Source of the DNA: Abditibacteriota bacterium
GTDB taxonomy: Bacteria > Armatimonadota > UBA5829
Reading direction: 5' to 3'
DNA: 44,314 bases
NCBI GenBank assembly: GCA_017445025.1
Contig: JAFSVJ010000011.1
Location: 1 to 44,314 of the forward strand
Below the pieces are notes generated by a model, which ran no database searches, was not told the origin of the DNA, and was given only the letters and a program-made list of their open reading frames with translations. The position numbers and the translations under genes are program-made. Positions within the stretch are counted from its first letter, which is position 1. The number at the start of each line of letters is the position of its first letter. Shown here piece by piece: positions 26,740 through 34,900 of this stretch.

Positions 26740-26921
26740 TAGCCACCGCCTACAAAAGAAACGATTTCCACATTGTCATTACTTTTAATTGTGGTTTCCC
26801 GATATTTGCTTTTAGGTAAAATCTCTCCGTTTATCTCCACGGCAATTCTGTTTATATCATATCCCTTTTCGTCAAGATATTCTTTTAAATTTACATCTTT
26901 ATGTTCTTTTCCGTTTATCAT
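26739..26921 (-). CDS. thiS: Sulfur carrier protein ThiS
   Basis: 60 residues starting MINGKEHKDVNLKEYLDEKG; ATG 26921 is chosen over an in-frame upstream ATG because AGAGGT lies directly before it. It has the beta-grasp pattern AVEINGEILPKS and KSNDNVEIVSFVGGG, with the C-terminal Gly-Gly that is adenylated by ThiF and converted to thiocarboxylate. Its stop overlaps the thiF start. First gene of the operon, behind an attenuator-like hairpin. Confidence 0.95.
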   Translation of the reverse strand: MINGKEHKDVNLKEYLDEKGYDINRIAVEINGEILPKSKYRETTIKSNDNVEIVSFVGGG

Positions 26922-26930
26922 ATTACCTCT

Positions 26931-26983
26931 AAAAAAAAAGCACAAAAAGAACTCCACCCTTGGTGGTGGACCCCTTTCTGTGC
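26931..26983 (-). terminator. Leader hairpin with T-run in front of thiS (possible attenuator)
   Basis: On the minus strand: outer stem GCACAGAAAG (26983-26974)/CTTTTTGTGC (26949-26940) with one mismatch, inner stem TCCACC/GGTGGA, then nine T directly followed by the thiS ribosome-binding site. It has the form of an intrinsic terminator between promoter and gene. Confidence 0.7.
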
Positions 26984-27034
26984 CTAATGCCTTTGTAAAT
27001 ATTTATATTAAATTTTCATTTTACAACCATTATA

Positions 27035-27064
27035 ATTATACACTTTTTTACACAAAAAAAGCAA
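27035..27064 (-). promoter_or_regulatory. thiS operon promoter
   Basis: On the minus strand TTGCTT (27064-27059), 18-nt spacer, TATAAT (27040-27035), giving a leader of about 105 nt. A second TATAAT (27034-27029) follows directly. Confidence 0.55.
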
Positions 27065-27169
27065 ATTAATAAGAACCCCCTTTAAACTATTTTTAAAAAG
27101 TTTCCTAAGCTAAACCTTTCGGAGCCTCTTGACTACCTACCCACTCGGGATTTAGGGGAGTGATCCGTT

Positions 27170-27364
27170 TCATAAGTTAAATTCTTTTATAAAATTTACA
27201 TATAATTCTTGATAAAAAAAATATGAATCATAATCACTTATCCAATCACTAAAATACATATCTTCTTGTATTTTTTCAGATATTTCATATAAATAGTCTA
27301 TATTCTTATTGTTTACATCAAAATCATAATGTCTTATAATATACTTTAATTGTTTTTCTGTCAT
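27170..27364 (-). CDS. Small hypothetical protein (64 residues)
   Basis: Acidic and rich in Tyr, Asp and Ile (RHYDFDVNNKNIDYLYEISE, DWISDYDSYFFYQELYVNF). Not recognised. Its start overlaps the end of the 95-residue gene by 4 bp (ATGA), so the two are translationally coupled. No signal peptide. A pair of small acidic cytosolic proteins could be immunity-type or regulatory, but there is no direct support. Confidence 0.6.
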   Translation of the reverse strand: MTEKQLKYIIRHYDFDVNNKNIDYLYEISEKIQEDMYFSDWISDYDSYFFYQELYVNFIKEFNL

Positions 27365-27648
27365 TTGTTATCTTTATCTCCTTTTAGTATTGCTATAGCT
27401 TCATTATATATTTTTCGTATTTTTTCTTTATATTGATTTATATCTCCGTCAATATCAAATTCATCACAAATTTCAGGAAAATAATCATTTAAATATTTCG
27501 CAACTTCTTTATTTTCTTTTTTCATTTCAACCATATTATCAAAAATAATACCATCTTGAGAACAAGCAAAGTCGTCCGTCTCATAACGATCTACTTTATC
27601 ATCATCAAGAAAATCTTTAACTTGTTTTAAATATTCCGAACAATTCAT
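27361..27648 (-). CDS. Small acidic hypothetical protein (95 residues)
   Basis: MNCSEYLKQVKDFLDDDKVD, then NDYFPEICDEFDIDGDINQY and a C-terminal helix. Strongly acidic, largely helical, no family recognised. First of a two-gene unit behind a near-consensus promoter at 27726-27755. Confidence 0.65.
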   Translation of the reverse strand: MNCSEYLKQVKDFLDDDKVDRYETDDFACSQDGIIFDNMVEMKKENKEVAKYLNDYFPEICDEFDIDGDINQYKEKIRKIYNEAIAILKGDKDNK

Positions 27649-27725
27649 ATCTTATTCACTTCCATTTGATTATTTAAAAACTACAATAATCTATATCAAA
27701 TAAAGTAGTTGTAGCATTGAGTTAT

Positions 27726-27755
27726 ATTATACCATATTTAAAACATATTTGTCAA
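27726..27755 (-). promoter_or_regulatory. Promoter of the small acidic gene pair
   Basis: On the minus strand TTGACA (27755-27750), 18-nt spacer, TATAAT (27731-27726). Confidence 0.7.
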
Positions 27756-27792
27756 TTTTTAATTTATAATAGTAACTTAAGACATTTATTAT

Positions 27793-27822
27793 TTGAAAAA
27801 TCACTCATAATTATGGTATAAT
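27793..27822 (+). promoter_or_regulatory. glyS promoter
   Basis: TTGAAA (27793-27798), 18-nt spacer, TATAAT (27817-27822) preceded by TGG. Confidence 0.65.
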
Positions 27823-27870
27823 AATAGTGGAAAATTAATAATAGCACATTAAGGTGCGTTGGAGATATAT

Positions 27871-29187
27871 ATGTTAGATATGGAACAGATGGTTAACATC
27901 TGCAAGAACAGAGGTTTTATTTTCCAATCTTCCGAAATATATGGTGGACTTGGTTCAACTTGGGATTACGGTCCCTTAGGTGTAGAACTCAAAAGAAATG
28001 TTAAAGAAGCTTGGTGGAAAGAAAACATTACCACAAAAGATAATATGGTTGGTATTGATGCTGCCATTTTGATGCATCCAAAGGTTTGGGAAGTATCAGG
28101 GCACGTTTCCAACTTTAACGACCCTCTTGTTGACTGTAAACAATGTAAAGCAAGATTTAGAGCAGACCAACTGGAAAACGATAAAGTTTGTCCTAATTGT
28201 GGCGGGGAGCTTACAGAAGCAAGACAGTTTAACTGTATGTTTAAAACTCATATGGGAGCTATGGAAGAAAGTGCAGCAGCCATTTACATGCGACCGGAAA
28301 CTGCTCAAGGTATTTTCGTAAACTTCCTTAATGTTCTAAATTCCACAAGAAAAAAACTTCCTTTCGGTATTGGTCAGATAGGTAAATCCTTCAGAAACGA
28401 AATCACCCCCGGTAATTTTACTTTCCGAACAAGAGAATTTGAACAAATGGAAATAGAATTTTTCTGTATGCCCGGCACAGATGATGAATGGTTTAAATAT
28501 TGGATTGATCAAAGATATAACTGGTATTTAAAATACGGTATTGCCAAAGAAAACCTAAGACTAAGAGCCCACGACCCGGAAGAATTGGCTTTTTATTCCA
28601 AAGGAACTACAGATATTGAATATCTCTTCCCATTTGGTTGGGGAGAACTTGAAGGTATTGCCAACAGAACCAGTTATGACTTAGGCAAACACACAGAAGG
28701 CAGCGGAAAAAGCCTAACTGTCTTTGACGAAGAAAAGAAAGAACACATTATACCTTATGTAATTGAACCTTCCGCCGGTTGCGACAGAGCTATACTTGCT
28801 TTCCTCTCCGAAGCATTCTGTGAAGAAGATGTTAGCAAAGGTGACAAAGTTGATAAGAGAATAGTTTGTAAACTCCACAAAGATTTTGCTCCCGTTAAAG
28901 TTGCGGTTCTTCCTCTTAAAAGAAACCATGAAGAAATTGTTAAAGTTGCCAAAAACATTACAAAAGATATGCAAATGTCCTTTGCTTGTCAATATGACGA
29001 TACAGGTTCAATTGGAAAATTATACAGAAGACAGGACGAAGTGGGAACATTGTGGTGCGTCACAGTTGACTTTGATACCATCGAAGGCGACGGATGTGTG
29101 ACTGTTAGAGATAGAGACACAATGGAACAAGTCAAGGTTCCGGCTGAAGGCGTAAAGAAATATATACAAGACAAATTGTTTGAATAA
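27871..29187 (+). CDS. glyS: Glycyl-tRNA synthetase, dimeric (alpha2) type
   Basis: 438 residues from ATG 27871, with GGAG six bases upstream (an in-frame TTG at 27859 overlaps that site and is rejected). Class II synthetase motifs: FIFQSSEIYGGLGSTWDYGP at the N-terminus, ALMHPKVWEVSGHVSNFNDP-like region, a zinc-binding CKQCKARF...CPNCGG insert near residue 90, MRPETAQGIFVNF, motif 2 FRNEITPGNFTFRTREFEQM, motif 3 VIEPSAGCDRAILAFL, and the anticodon-binding domain KVAVLPLKRNHEE...[17 protein letters not shown]. It charges tRNA-Gly. Its last 200 bp and terminator are duplicated downstream beyond a TIR element. Confidence 0.97.
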   Translation: MLDMEQMVNICKNRGFIFQSSEIYGGLGSTWDYGPLGVELKRNVKEAWWKENITTKDNMVGIDAAILMHPKVWEVSGHVSNFNDPLVDCKQCKARFRADQLENDKVCPNCGGELTEARQFNCMFKTHMGAMEESAAAIYMRPETAQGIFVNFLNVLNSTRKKLPFGIGQIGKSFRNEITPGNFTFRTREFEQMEIEFFCMPGTDDEWFKYWIDQRYNWYLKYGIAKENLRLRAHDPEELAFYSKGTTDIEYLFPFGWGELEGIANRTSYDLGKHTEGSGKSLTVFDEEKKEHIIPYVIEPSAGCDRAILAFLSEAFCEEDVSKGDKVDKRIVCKLHKDFAPVKVAVLPLKRNHEEIVKVAKNITKDMQMSFACQYDDTGSIGKLYRRQDEVGTLWCVTVDFDTIEGDGCVTVRDRDTMEQVKVPAEGVKKYIQDKLFE

Positions 29188-29195
29188 AATAAATA

Positions 29196-29222
29196 AACTC
29201 TCCAATTTGGAGAGTTTTTTGT
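29196..29222 (+). terminator. glyS terminator, proximal copy
   Basis: AACTCTCCAA T TTGGAGAGTT and a T-run, just after the stop. Confidence 0.85.
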
Positions 29223-29446
29223 TAAAATTAAAAATCCCAAATGAACTCGATTTTTATAGAAATAACTTCGTGTTTTCCGTTTTCGTATTTCGCAGACGTC
29301 TCTGCGTAGCAATTTTCCAAATTTATATGGGTCGCCATGCTACCTATAAATTATGAAAAATTGACTTGATACTTAGCTTAATGACTACAACGAAAAACAC
29401 TCGTTCTTTCGTCAAAAATCGGTCCCTTTGGAATTTTTAATTTTTT
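29222..29446. mobile_element. TIR element B, about 225 bp
   Basis: The clearest inverted repeats of the family. The left end (29224-29256) reads AAAATTAAAAATCCCAAATG then AACTCGATTTTTA. The right end read inward (29444-29412) is AAAATTAAAAATTCCAAAGG then GACCGATTTTTGA. GACTACAACG lies inside the right end. No coding content. It sits between two copies of the glyS 3' end. Confidence 0.8.
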
Positions 29447-29650
29447 GCTTGTCAATATGACGATACAGGTTCAATTGGAAAATTATACAGAAGACAGGAC
29501 GAAGTGGGAACACTTTGGTGCGTCACTGTTGATTTTGACACAATCGAAGGCGACGGTTGCGTGACTGTTAGAGATAGAGACACAATGGAACAAGTCAAGG
29601 TTCCGGCTGAAGGCGTAAAGAAATATATACAAGACAAATTGTTTGAATAA
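29447..29650 (+). pseudogene. Duplicated glyS 3' end
   Basis: Starts at TGCTTGTCAATATGACG and stays colinear with glyS 28984-29187 to the TAA, with only a few substitutions (CTTTGGTGC for TTGTGGTGC, TTGCGTG for ATGTGTG). Most changes appear silent and the frame is open, ending [10 protein letters not shown]. There is no start codon context. A related terminator follows. Confidence 0.9.
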
Positions 29651-29660
29651 TAATACAAAA

Positions 29661-29693
29661 AAAGACTCTCCTTTATTTAGGAGAGTTTTTTAT
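29661..29693 (+). terminator. glyS terminator, distal copy
   Basis: ACTCTCCT (29665-29672) TTATTT AGGAGAGT (29679-29686) and T-run; same stem core as the proximal copy with a different loop. Confidence 0.85.
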
Positions 29694-29778
29694 TATCATC
29701 ATAATTATTTAAAATTGGTTTTATTAGAAAAGAAAAAATATTTGTCAAGTTTTAAAAAGGTAATTTTTCTACATTATA

Positions 29779-29947
29779 TTTTCCACAAGCTTGTGGAAAA
29801 CTCTTCATTTAAGCACAAAGTTATTAACAGTTCCTTGATTCGCTGTGGAAAAGTCTTGTGAAAAGAATTGCTCTTTTTCCTGTGAAACAGTCTTTTTTGT
29901 ATATAAAAAATAATGTTTTCCACAACTTTAATAACAATGTGGAAAAC
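29779..29947. other. Cluster of five TTTTCCACA boxes (DnaA-box-like)
   Basis: TTTTCCACA occurs at 29779-29787 (+), 29792-29800 (-), 29844-29852 (-), 29916-29924 (+) and 29939-29947 (-). The first two form a 22-bp perfect palindrome around AGCT. A TTATTAACA variant lies at 29821-29829. AT-rich DNA flanks both sides. TTATCCACA is the classical DnaA box and TTTTCCACA a known variant. No protein gene overlaps. Confidence 0.65.
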
Positions 29948-29975
29948 TTCATAAAAAATTTTTTTAAAAGAATTG

Positions 29976-30959
29976 TTATTTGTTAATAATATTATATAAC
30001 TCTTCTGCTGTAAAGCTGTGTATAAACCAATCTCCTATCCCTTTCAGCATAACGCAATCTATATATTTGTTTCCGGCTTTTTTGTCTTTATTTAATATGT
30101 TGATAAAATCTTCTTTAGGTATATCCGGAAGAGAGTAGGGGAGAGAGTGTTTTATAAGTAATTCTTTGACATATTCACATAGTTTTACATTATGTTGTAT
30201 TTTATCGCCCACAGAAGTCATAGTAATCATACCTATGGCAACAGCTTCTCCATGACTGAATTTTGAGTAATTATAATACTTTTCTATGACATGCCCTATT
30301 GTGTGGCCGAAGTTTAAAACCTTTCTTATACCTTTTTCTCTTTCATCCTTAGAAACTATATCAGCTTTGATTTTACAGGAATTATATATAATATTCTCTT
30401 CATTACCGGAAAGGTTTAAGTTTGAGATAAGACTGTATTTGATAACTTCTGCCATACCGTTTCTGTATTCTTTTTCCGGGAGAGTTTTGAGAAAAGTGGG
30501 GTTAATATATACAGATTTGGGTTGCCAGAATGAGCCTATAAGGTTTTTCCCTTGCTCTGTGTCTATGCCGGTTTTTCCTCCTATGGATGAGTCTGTCATG
30601 GCAAGCAAAGTGGTGGGAATTTGAATGAAATCAATTCCACGGAGTATTGTAGATGCCACAAAACCTGCCATATCTCCAACAACACCACCGCCGAAAGCAA
30701 CTATCATATTATCTCTGTGAATATTATTTTTCAGTAGTTCATTTGTGAGATACTCAAAGGTTTGGAGATTTTTGTTTTCTTCTCCGGGATTGATTAAAAA
30801 AGTATTCTTAGGGAGTATTTTTTTATATAGACTATATACATTTTTATCTGTTATAAAAAATTTATTTATGCCCGGAAAGTCTTTTTCTATTTGGTCAAAG
30901 GGATTATTACAAAAGTAAATATTATAGGGCTTTTGTGTTTTAACTTCTATTGTTTTCAT
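29976..30959 (-). CDS. aroB: 3-dehydroquinate synthase
   Basis: 327 residues, slightly shorter than usual. NAD-binding IVAFGGGVVGDMAGFVAST near residue 88, the IPTTLLAMTDSSIGGKTGID loop with catalytic Lys, NLIGSFWQPKSVYI, GMAEVIKYSLI with metal-ligand Glu, and the metal-binding VLNFGHTIGHVIEKYYN and FSHGEAVAIGM. It makes dehydroquinate from DAHP, the second step of the shikimate pathway. Monocistronic as far as seen; the downstream side faces the DnaA-box cluster. Confidence 0.97.
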   Translation of the reverse strand: MKTIEVKTQKPYNIYFCNNPFDQIEKDFPGINKFFITDKNVYSLYKKILPKNTFLINPGEENKNLQTFEYLTNELLKNNIHRDNMIVAFGGGVVGDMAGFVASTILRGIDFIQIPTTLLAMTDSSIGGKTGIDTEQGKNLIGSFWQPKSVYINPTFLKTLPEKEYRNGMAEVIKYSLISNLNLSGNEENIIYNSCKIKADIVSKDEREKGIRKVLNFGHTIGHVIEKYYNYSKFSHGEAVAIGMITMTSVGDKIQHNVKLCEYVKELLIKHSLPYSLPDIPKEDFINILNKDKKAGNKYIDCVMLKGIGDWFIHSFTAEELYNIINK

Positions 30960-31036
30960 AACAATAATATTATAACATATATTTGTATCAAATCACAAAT
31001 CAAAAAAAATTTTTTTAACCTTCCCCTTTAAATGAC

Positions 31037-31066
31037 TTGACAAAACATATCCATTTGTGGTATAAT
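31037..31066 (+). promoter_or_regulatory. Promoter of the 31.1-kb pseudopilin unit
   Basis: TTGACA (31037-31042), 18-nt spacer, TATAAT (31061-31066), with TTTGTGG before the -10. Confidence 0.8.
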
Positions 31067-31124
31067 ATAATTGATAGATAAAAATGGGTTGTCAGACAAC
31101 CTAATGTTTAAGGAGAATATCACA

Positions 31125-31877
31125 ATGAAAAAAGGTTTTACCTTAATAGAGTTGCTGGTTGTAATCGCAATTATAGCCATTCTTGCTGCAATTCTATTCC
31201 CTGTTTTTGCCCAAGCAAGAGAAAAAGCAAGACAAACATCTTGTTTGTCTAACCTAAAACAAATCGGTACAGGTGTTACACTGTATGCTGATGACTGGGA
31301 CGAACAATATCCTCCCTACATCATCAACTTTGCATGGTGGAACGACAGCAAATACCAAAACGAAGGTTACCCTTGCACCAAGTATCAACAAATCGAGTTT
31401 GAAGTTTCAGGTCCCGGACCTAACTACACATGGATGGATTGTATATTTCCTTACATAAAGAACAAGGGTATTTACGAATGTCCTTCTATGAAGGGTTATG
31501 GTGGATATGCCATGAATAAGTTCTTAGCTGACAGAACCAACTCATACGGTTCAACAGTTATTCCTATGGCACAAATCGCCAATCCTTCAGGCACAATTCT
31601 TTACATGGACGCTCCTATTTTACAACAAAGTAGCGGTGTTTACACTTGTGCAAGAATGGATATTCACTACATTAACGATTTCCAAAAAGGTCCTCACGCA
31701 GGTGCCGGCGGAACATTCCTTGCCGCATCTAACAGACACCTTAACGGTGGTAACTTCTGCTACCTTGACGGTCACGCAAAATACTCCAAGAGAGGAGCCG
31801 GTGCTCCTTATTACGAAAACAGAACTTGGGGTGACAGAGGTGACGGTTATTCCGGTTGGGATCCAAACGTAAATTAA
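31125..31877 (+). CDS. Prepilin-type / H-X9-DG protein 3
   Basis: 250 residues from ATG 31125 (AAGGAG upstream). [54 protein letters not shown] and [18 protein letters not shown] give the complete pseudopilin plus H-X9-DG pattern. This [20 protein letters not shown] style is what points to Armatimonadota-like bacteria. A terminator lies between it and the following large secreted protein, echoing the 13.4-kb arrangement. Confidence 0.9.
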   Translation: MKKGFTLIELLVVIAIIAILAAILFPVFAQAREKARQTSCLSNLKQIGTGVTLYADDWDEQYPPYIINFAWWNDSKYQNEGYPCTKYQQIEFEVSGPGPNYTWMDCIFPYIKNKGIYECPSMKGYGGYAMNKFLADRTNSYGSTVIPMAQIANPSGTILYMDAPILQQSSGVYTCARMDIHYINDFQKGPHAGAGGTFLAASNRHLNGGNFCYLDGHAKYSKRGAGAPYYENRTWGDRGDGYSGWDPNVN

Positions 31878-31883
31878 TAACAA

Positions 31884-31912
31884 TAAAGAGCGTTAAAAAC
31901 GCTCTTTTTTTT
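31884..31912 (+). terminator. Terminator after pseudopilin 3
   Basis: AAGAGCGTT AAA AACGCTCTT and T-run. Confidence 0.85.
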
Positions 31913-31930
31913 AAATATGTAGAGAGTGTT

Positions 31931-34900
31931 ATGAAATATTATTTATCAATTATTCTTATTCTTCTAACAGTATCATCATTTGCTCAAAAGGTTATATTCA
32001 CCGATGATTTTGAGAAGGGAACTTTGGAGAGTTGTTGGTCAGTATCTGAAAACTGTGACCAAAAACTTGAAAACGAAAATGTTTTTAAGCCTTTCAAAGC
32101 TCCTTCCTTTTCTCTGTGGGCAAAGCCTAAGGAAAGGTGTGTCTTCAGTCAGATTTTAAAAGATGATGCTCTTAAAAACATTTTACTTTCGGATAGTTTT
32201 ATTATATCATTTGCTTATTATACCACAGGTTCCGATTATGTCAGTTGTGAAATTATAACGGACAAGGGAGTGTATCAAAAAACCATATCCCCTGTTAGGA
32301 TAAACACATGGAATGAAGTTTTTCTAAAAGCCAAAGACTTTCAATCTCTCTCAAATCAAGGAGAGTTAAAAGGCAAAATCTTAACAGAGGGCATAACTTT
32401 TTCTTCCTGTGGTGAAGGTGAGTTTATTATTGATAATATAAGTATTTCAACAGAAAAATCCATAAATATTATTACAGACTCTAATTTTATCCCTATTTAC
32501 GGAAAAAGAGGAAAGGTTACTGCAAAGATTTTTGATGAGACGGGAAAGCCTTATGAAGGTAAGGTTCTTTTCTCCTGTGATGGTGGGACTTTTAAAGAAA
32601 ACAGTGTTATATCCAAGGACGGAGTGGCAGAAACCGTCTTTATACCGGAAAAAGTGGGGCTTTACAACATAAATGTGACTGCTGAGAGTGATACAACTCA
32701 AAAGCCCATAGTAATTGTGGAAGGTGTAAAAAATATAGATTGGACTTTTCCTACTAACAGTAAAGAACAATCCAAATCCTATGAAATAACTATTCCAAGT
32801 GAAACTGTGGCTCTTGCCTTTAAAGGTGAAGTCACAGAGGAACTTTTCTCTCTCGGAAATCCTTTTTATCTCTATGTTGATGGAAAACAGGTGACCGGCT
32901 CTGCAAGCAAATTTATGGATATTTATTCTCAAACATATAATTTGGAAGGAAAGGAGCATTATTTCCTCTTGTTGTTTAAGGATATAACAAGACCTACCCA
33001 AGTTTTTGCGGGAATTAAAAATATAAGAGAAATTATCCTTTCCAAAACTCCTATAGAAAATCAACCCAAAGACTTTTTAACAAATCTTAAAGGTATTAAA
33101 ACAGAAGGTAAAGAGGTAGATCCCATATCTGATAATGATATAGAAGTTATCAGCGTCCTCTGTGATAATTATTTTGTTAAAAAGGGTGAAGAGTTCAAAA
33201 TCAGTGCAAGTGTGAAAAACAACGGTCAAAAGGTTCTTCGAAATGTTGTTATATCTCTTTTTGATGAAAACCTAAAACTAATTGGGGAGAAAACAGAGGA
33301 AACCTTTGAGCCTAATGCCACTTATCTCATTGATTTTCCATTAACTCATAATGATTTGGGATATAAATCTTATTACATTGTGGCAAACAAAGATAATAGG
33401 ATTTTTGAGAATACTTTAGAGAACAATTCCCTTCCTCTTTTACAAAAGATATATGTTTATGAAGAAAAATCTCCTACACTAAAAATAGAAAATTTAAAAG
33501 CCACAGCCTATAGCAACAAAATAAATGTATCGGCAACAACAAATGAGATAGGGGATGCCTTTATTACATTAAAGAAAGACAAGGCTCTTTATTTTGTTCA
33601 TAATTTTAAGGCAGAAAAGAATATAAACGAAAGTTTTATAATACCGGATATTCCCACCGGTGATTATGAAGTGGAATTTGGTGTATATGAGAAAGCTCCC
33701 ATAGAAAAAGTATCTGTCAATTTAAATATTAAGACAGAAAACAAAAAACCCATTAAGCCTATGAGTTACGGAACCTTTGTGGATATGGAGAAAGTGCCTC
33801 ATTTTTGGTATGTAAATCATTCAAATACTCTCTTGTGGGAGGGAAAGCCCTATATGCCCTTCGGTTATATGTTTGTGGGCTCTAACTTCGTTCCTGCAAA
33901 GGAAAAGTCCACAAAGCCCCTGACTACCTACGAAGGCACTCTTGAAGAAATTCTTGTTATGCAAGGAGTAAATTCTTTGGGTATAACAGAAATGGAGAAC
34001 ACAAGTAAAATAGAAGCTTTTATGGAAGAGATAGGAATGACATATTCCACTCATGGGGGTGTGGGAAATGTGGTCTATTGGCAGAAATACCCCATGCAAG
34101 CTTATCTTGTTAAAAACGGAAAGCATTTTATAGACTTAACAAGTTCTAAATGTGAATATGATTTTACAGACCTTCGAGGTGAGAAAGTCAAAAATATATA
34201 CACTTTTATTTATGACTTAACGGAAAATAAACCCATAGGCGTCTATTTAACCGAAAATTCTTCAAAGGTTGACATTTCCCTTCCGGATTATAATTCGGAA
34301 CACAGATACAGAGCTTTCTTTACTGCTGAGTTAATAGGGGGACATGCCCTTCACGATTATTGGTCAGCTTGGGATGACAGAATAAAGCAAGCCAAAGAGA
34401 TTTTGGATAAAAAAAGATTTCCGAGTAGTGTCAGATATGCCATAGATCCTATGGAAAATGAAGAAGGATTTTTCTTTAACAACGATCCTTATAAAATCCC
34501 AAGCGTTCAAGCTTATATTAAAGATATTGAAGCACTTTTGAAGGATAAATATGAGAATATTGAAAATATAACAAAGGCTTGGGCTGTGCTCTCCGGAGAT
34601 TTGAGAGATTTCAATACTTGTGCATCTCTTGTGCCTTGTCAAGTTATTGATGACAAAGCCTATGTTTATAATATTTCATCAAAAGAAATCATAACCTTAG
34701 ATGCAAAGAAAAGTGTTTATTGGTATGATATTATAGAATCAAGAGACACATCCTTAAGGAATCTTCATACCAAGTATTGTAACTGGTTTAAAGAATATTG
34801 TGATGTGCCAATAGTATCAAAGAGAGTAGGTGGACACACAAGAGCCTTTACCTGTGACAGGGAATATGGTAGCTTTGACGGAGTGGCTGTTGACTGTTAT

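Noticed and set aside
26921..27064. TPP riboswitch upstream of thiS
   Set aside because: No CUGAGA or ACCUGAU...GGNUAAU-type core could be found in the leader on the minus strand.
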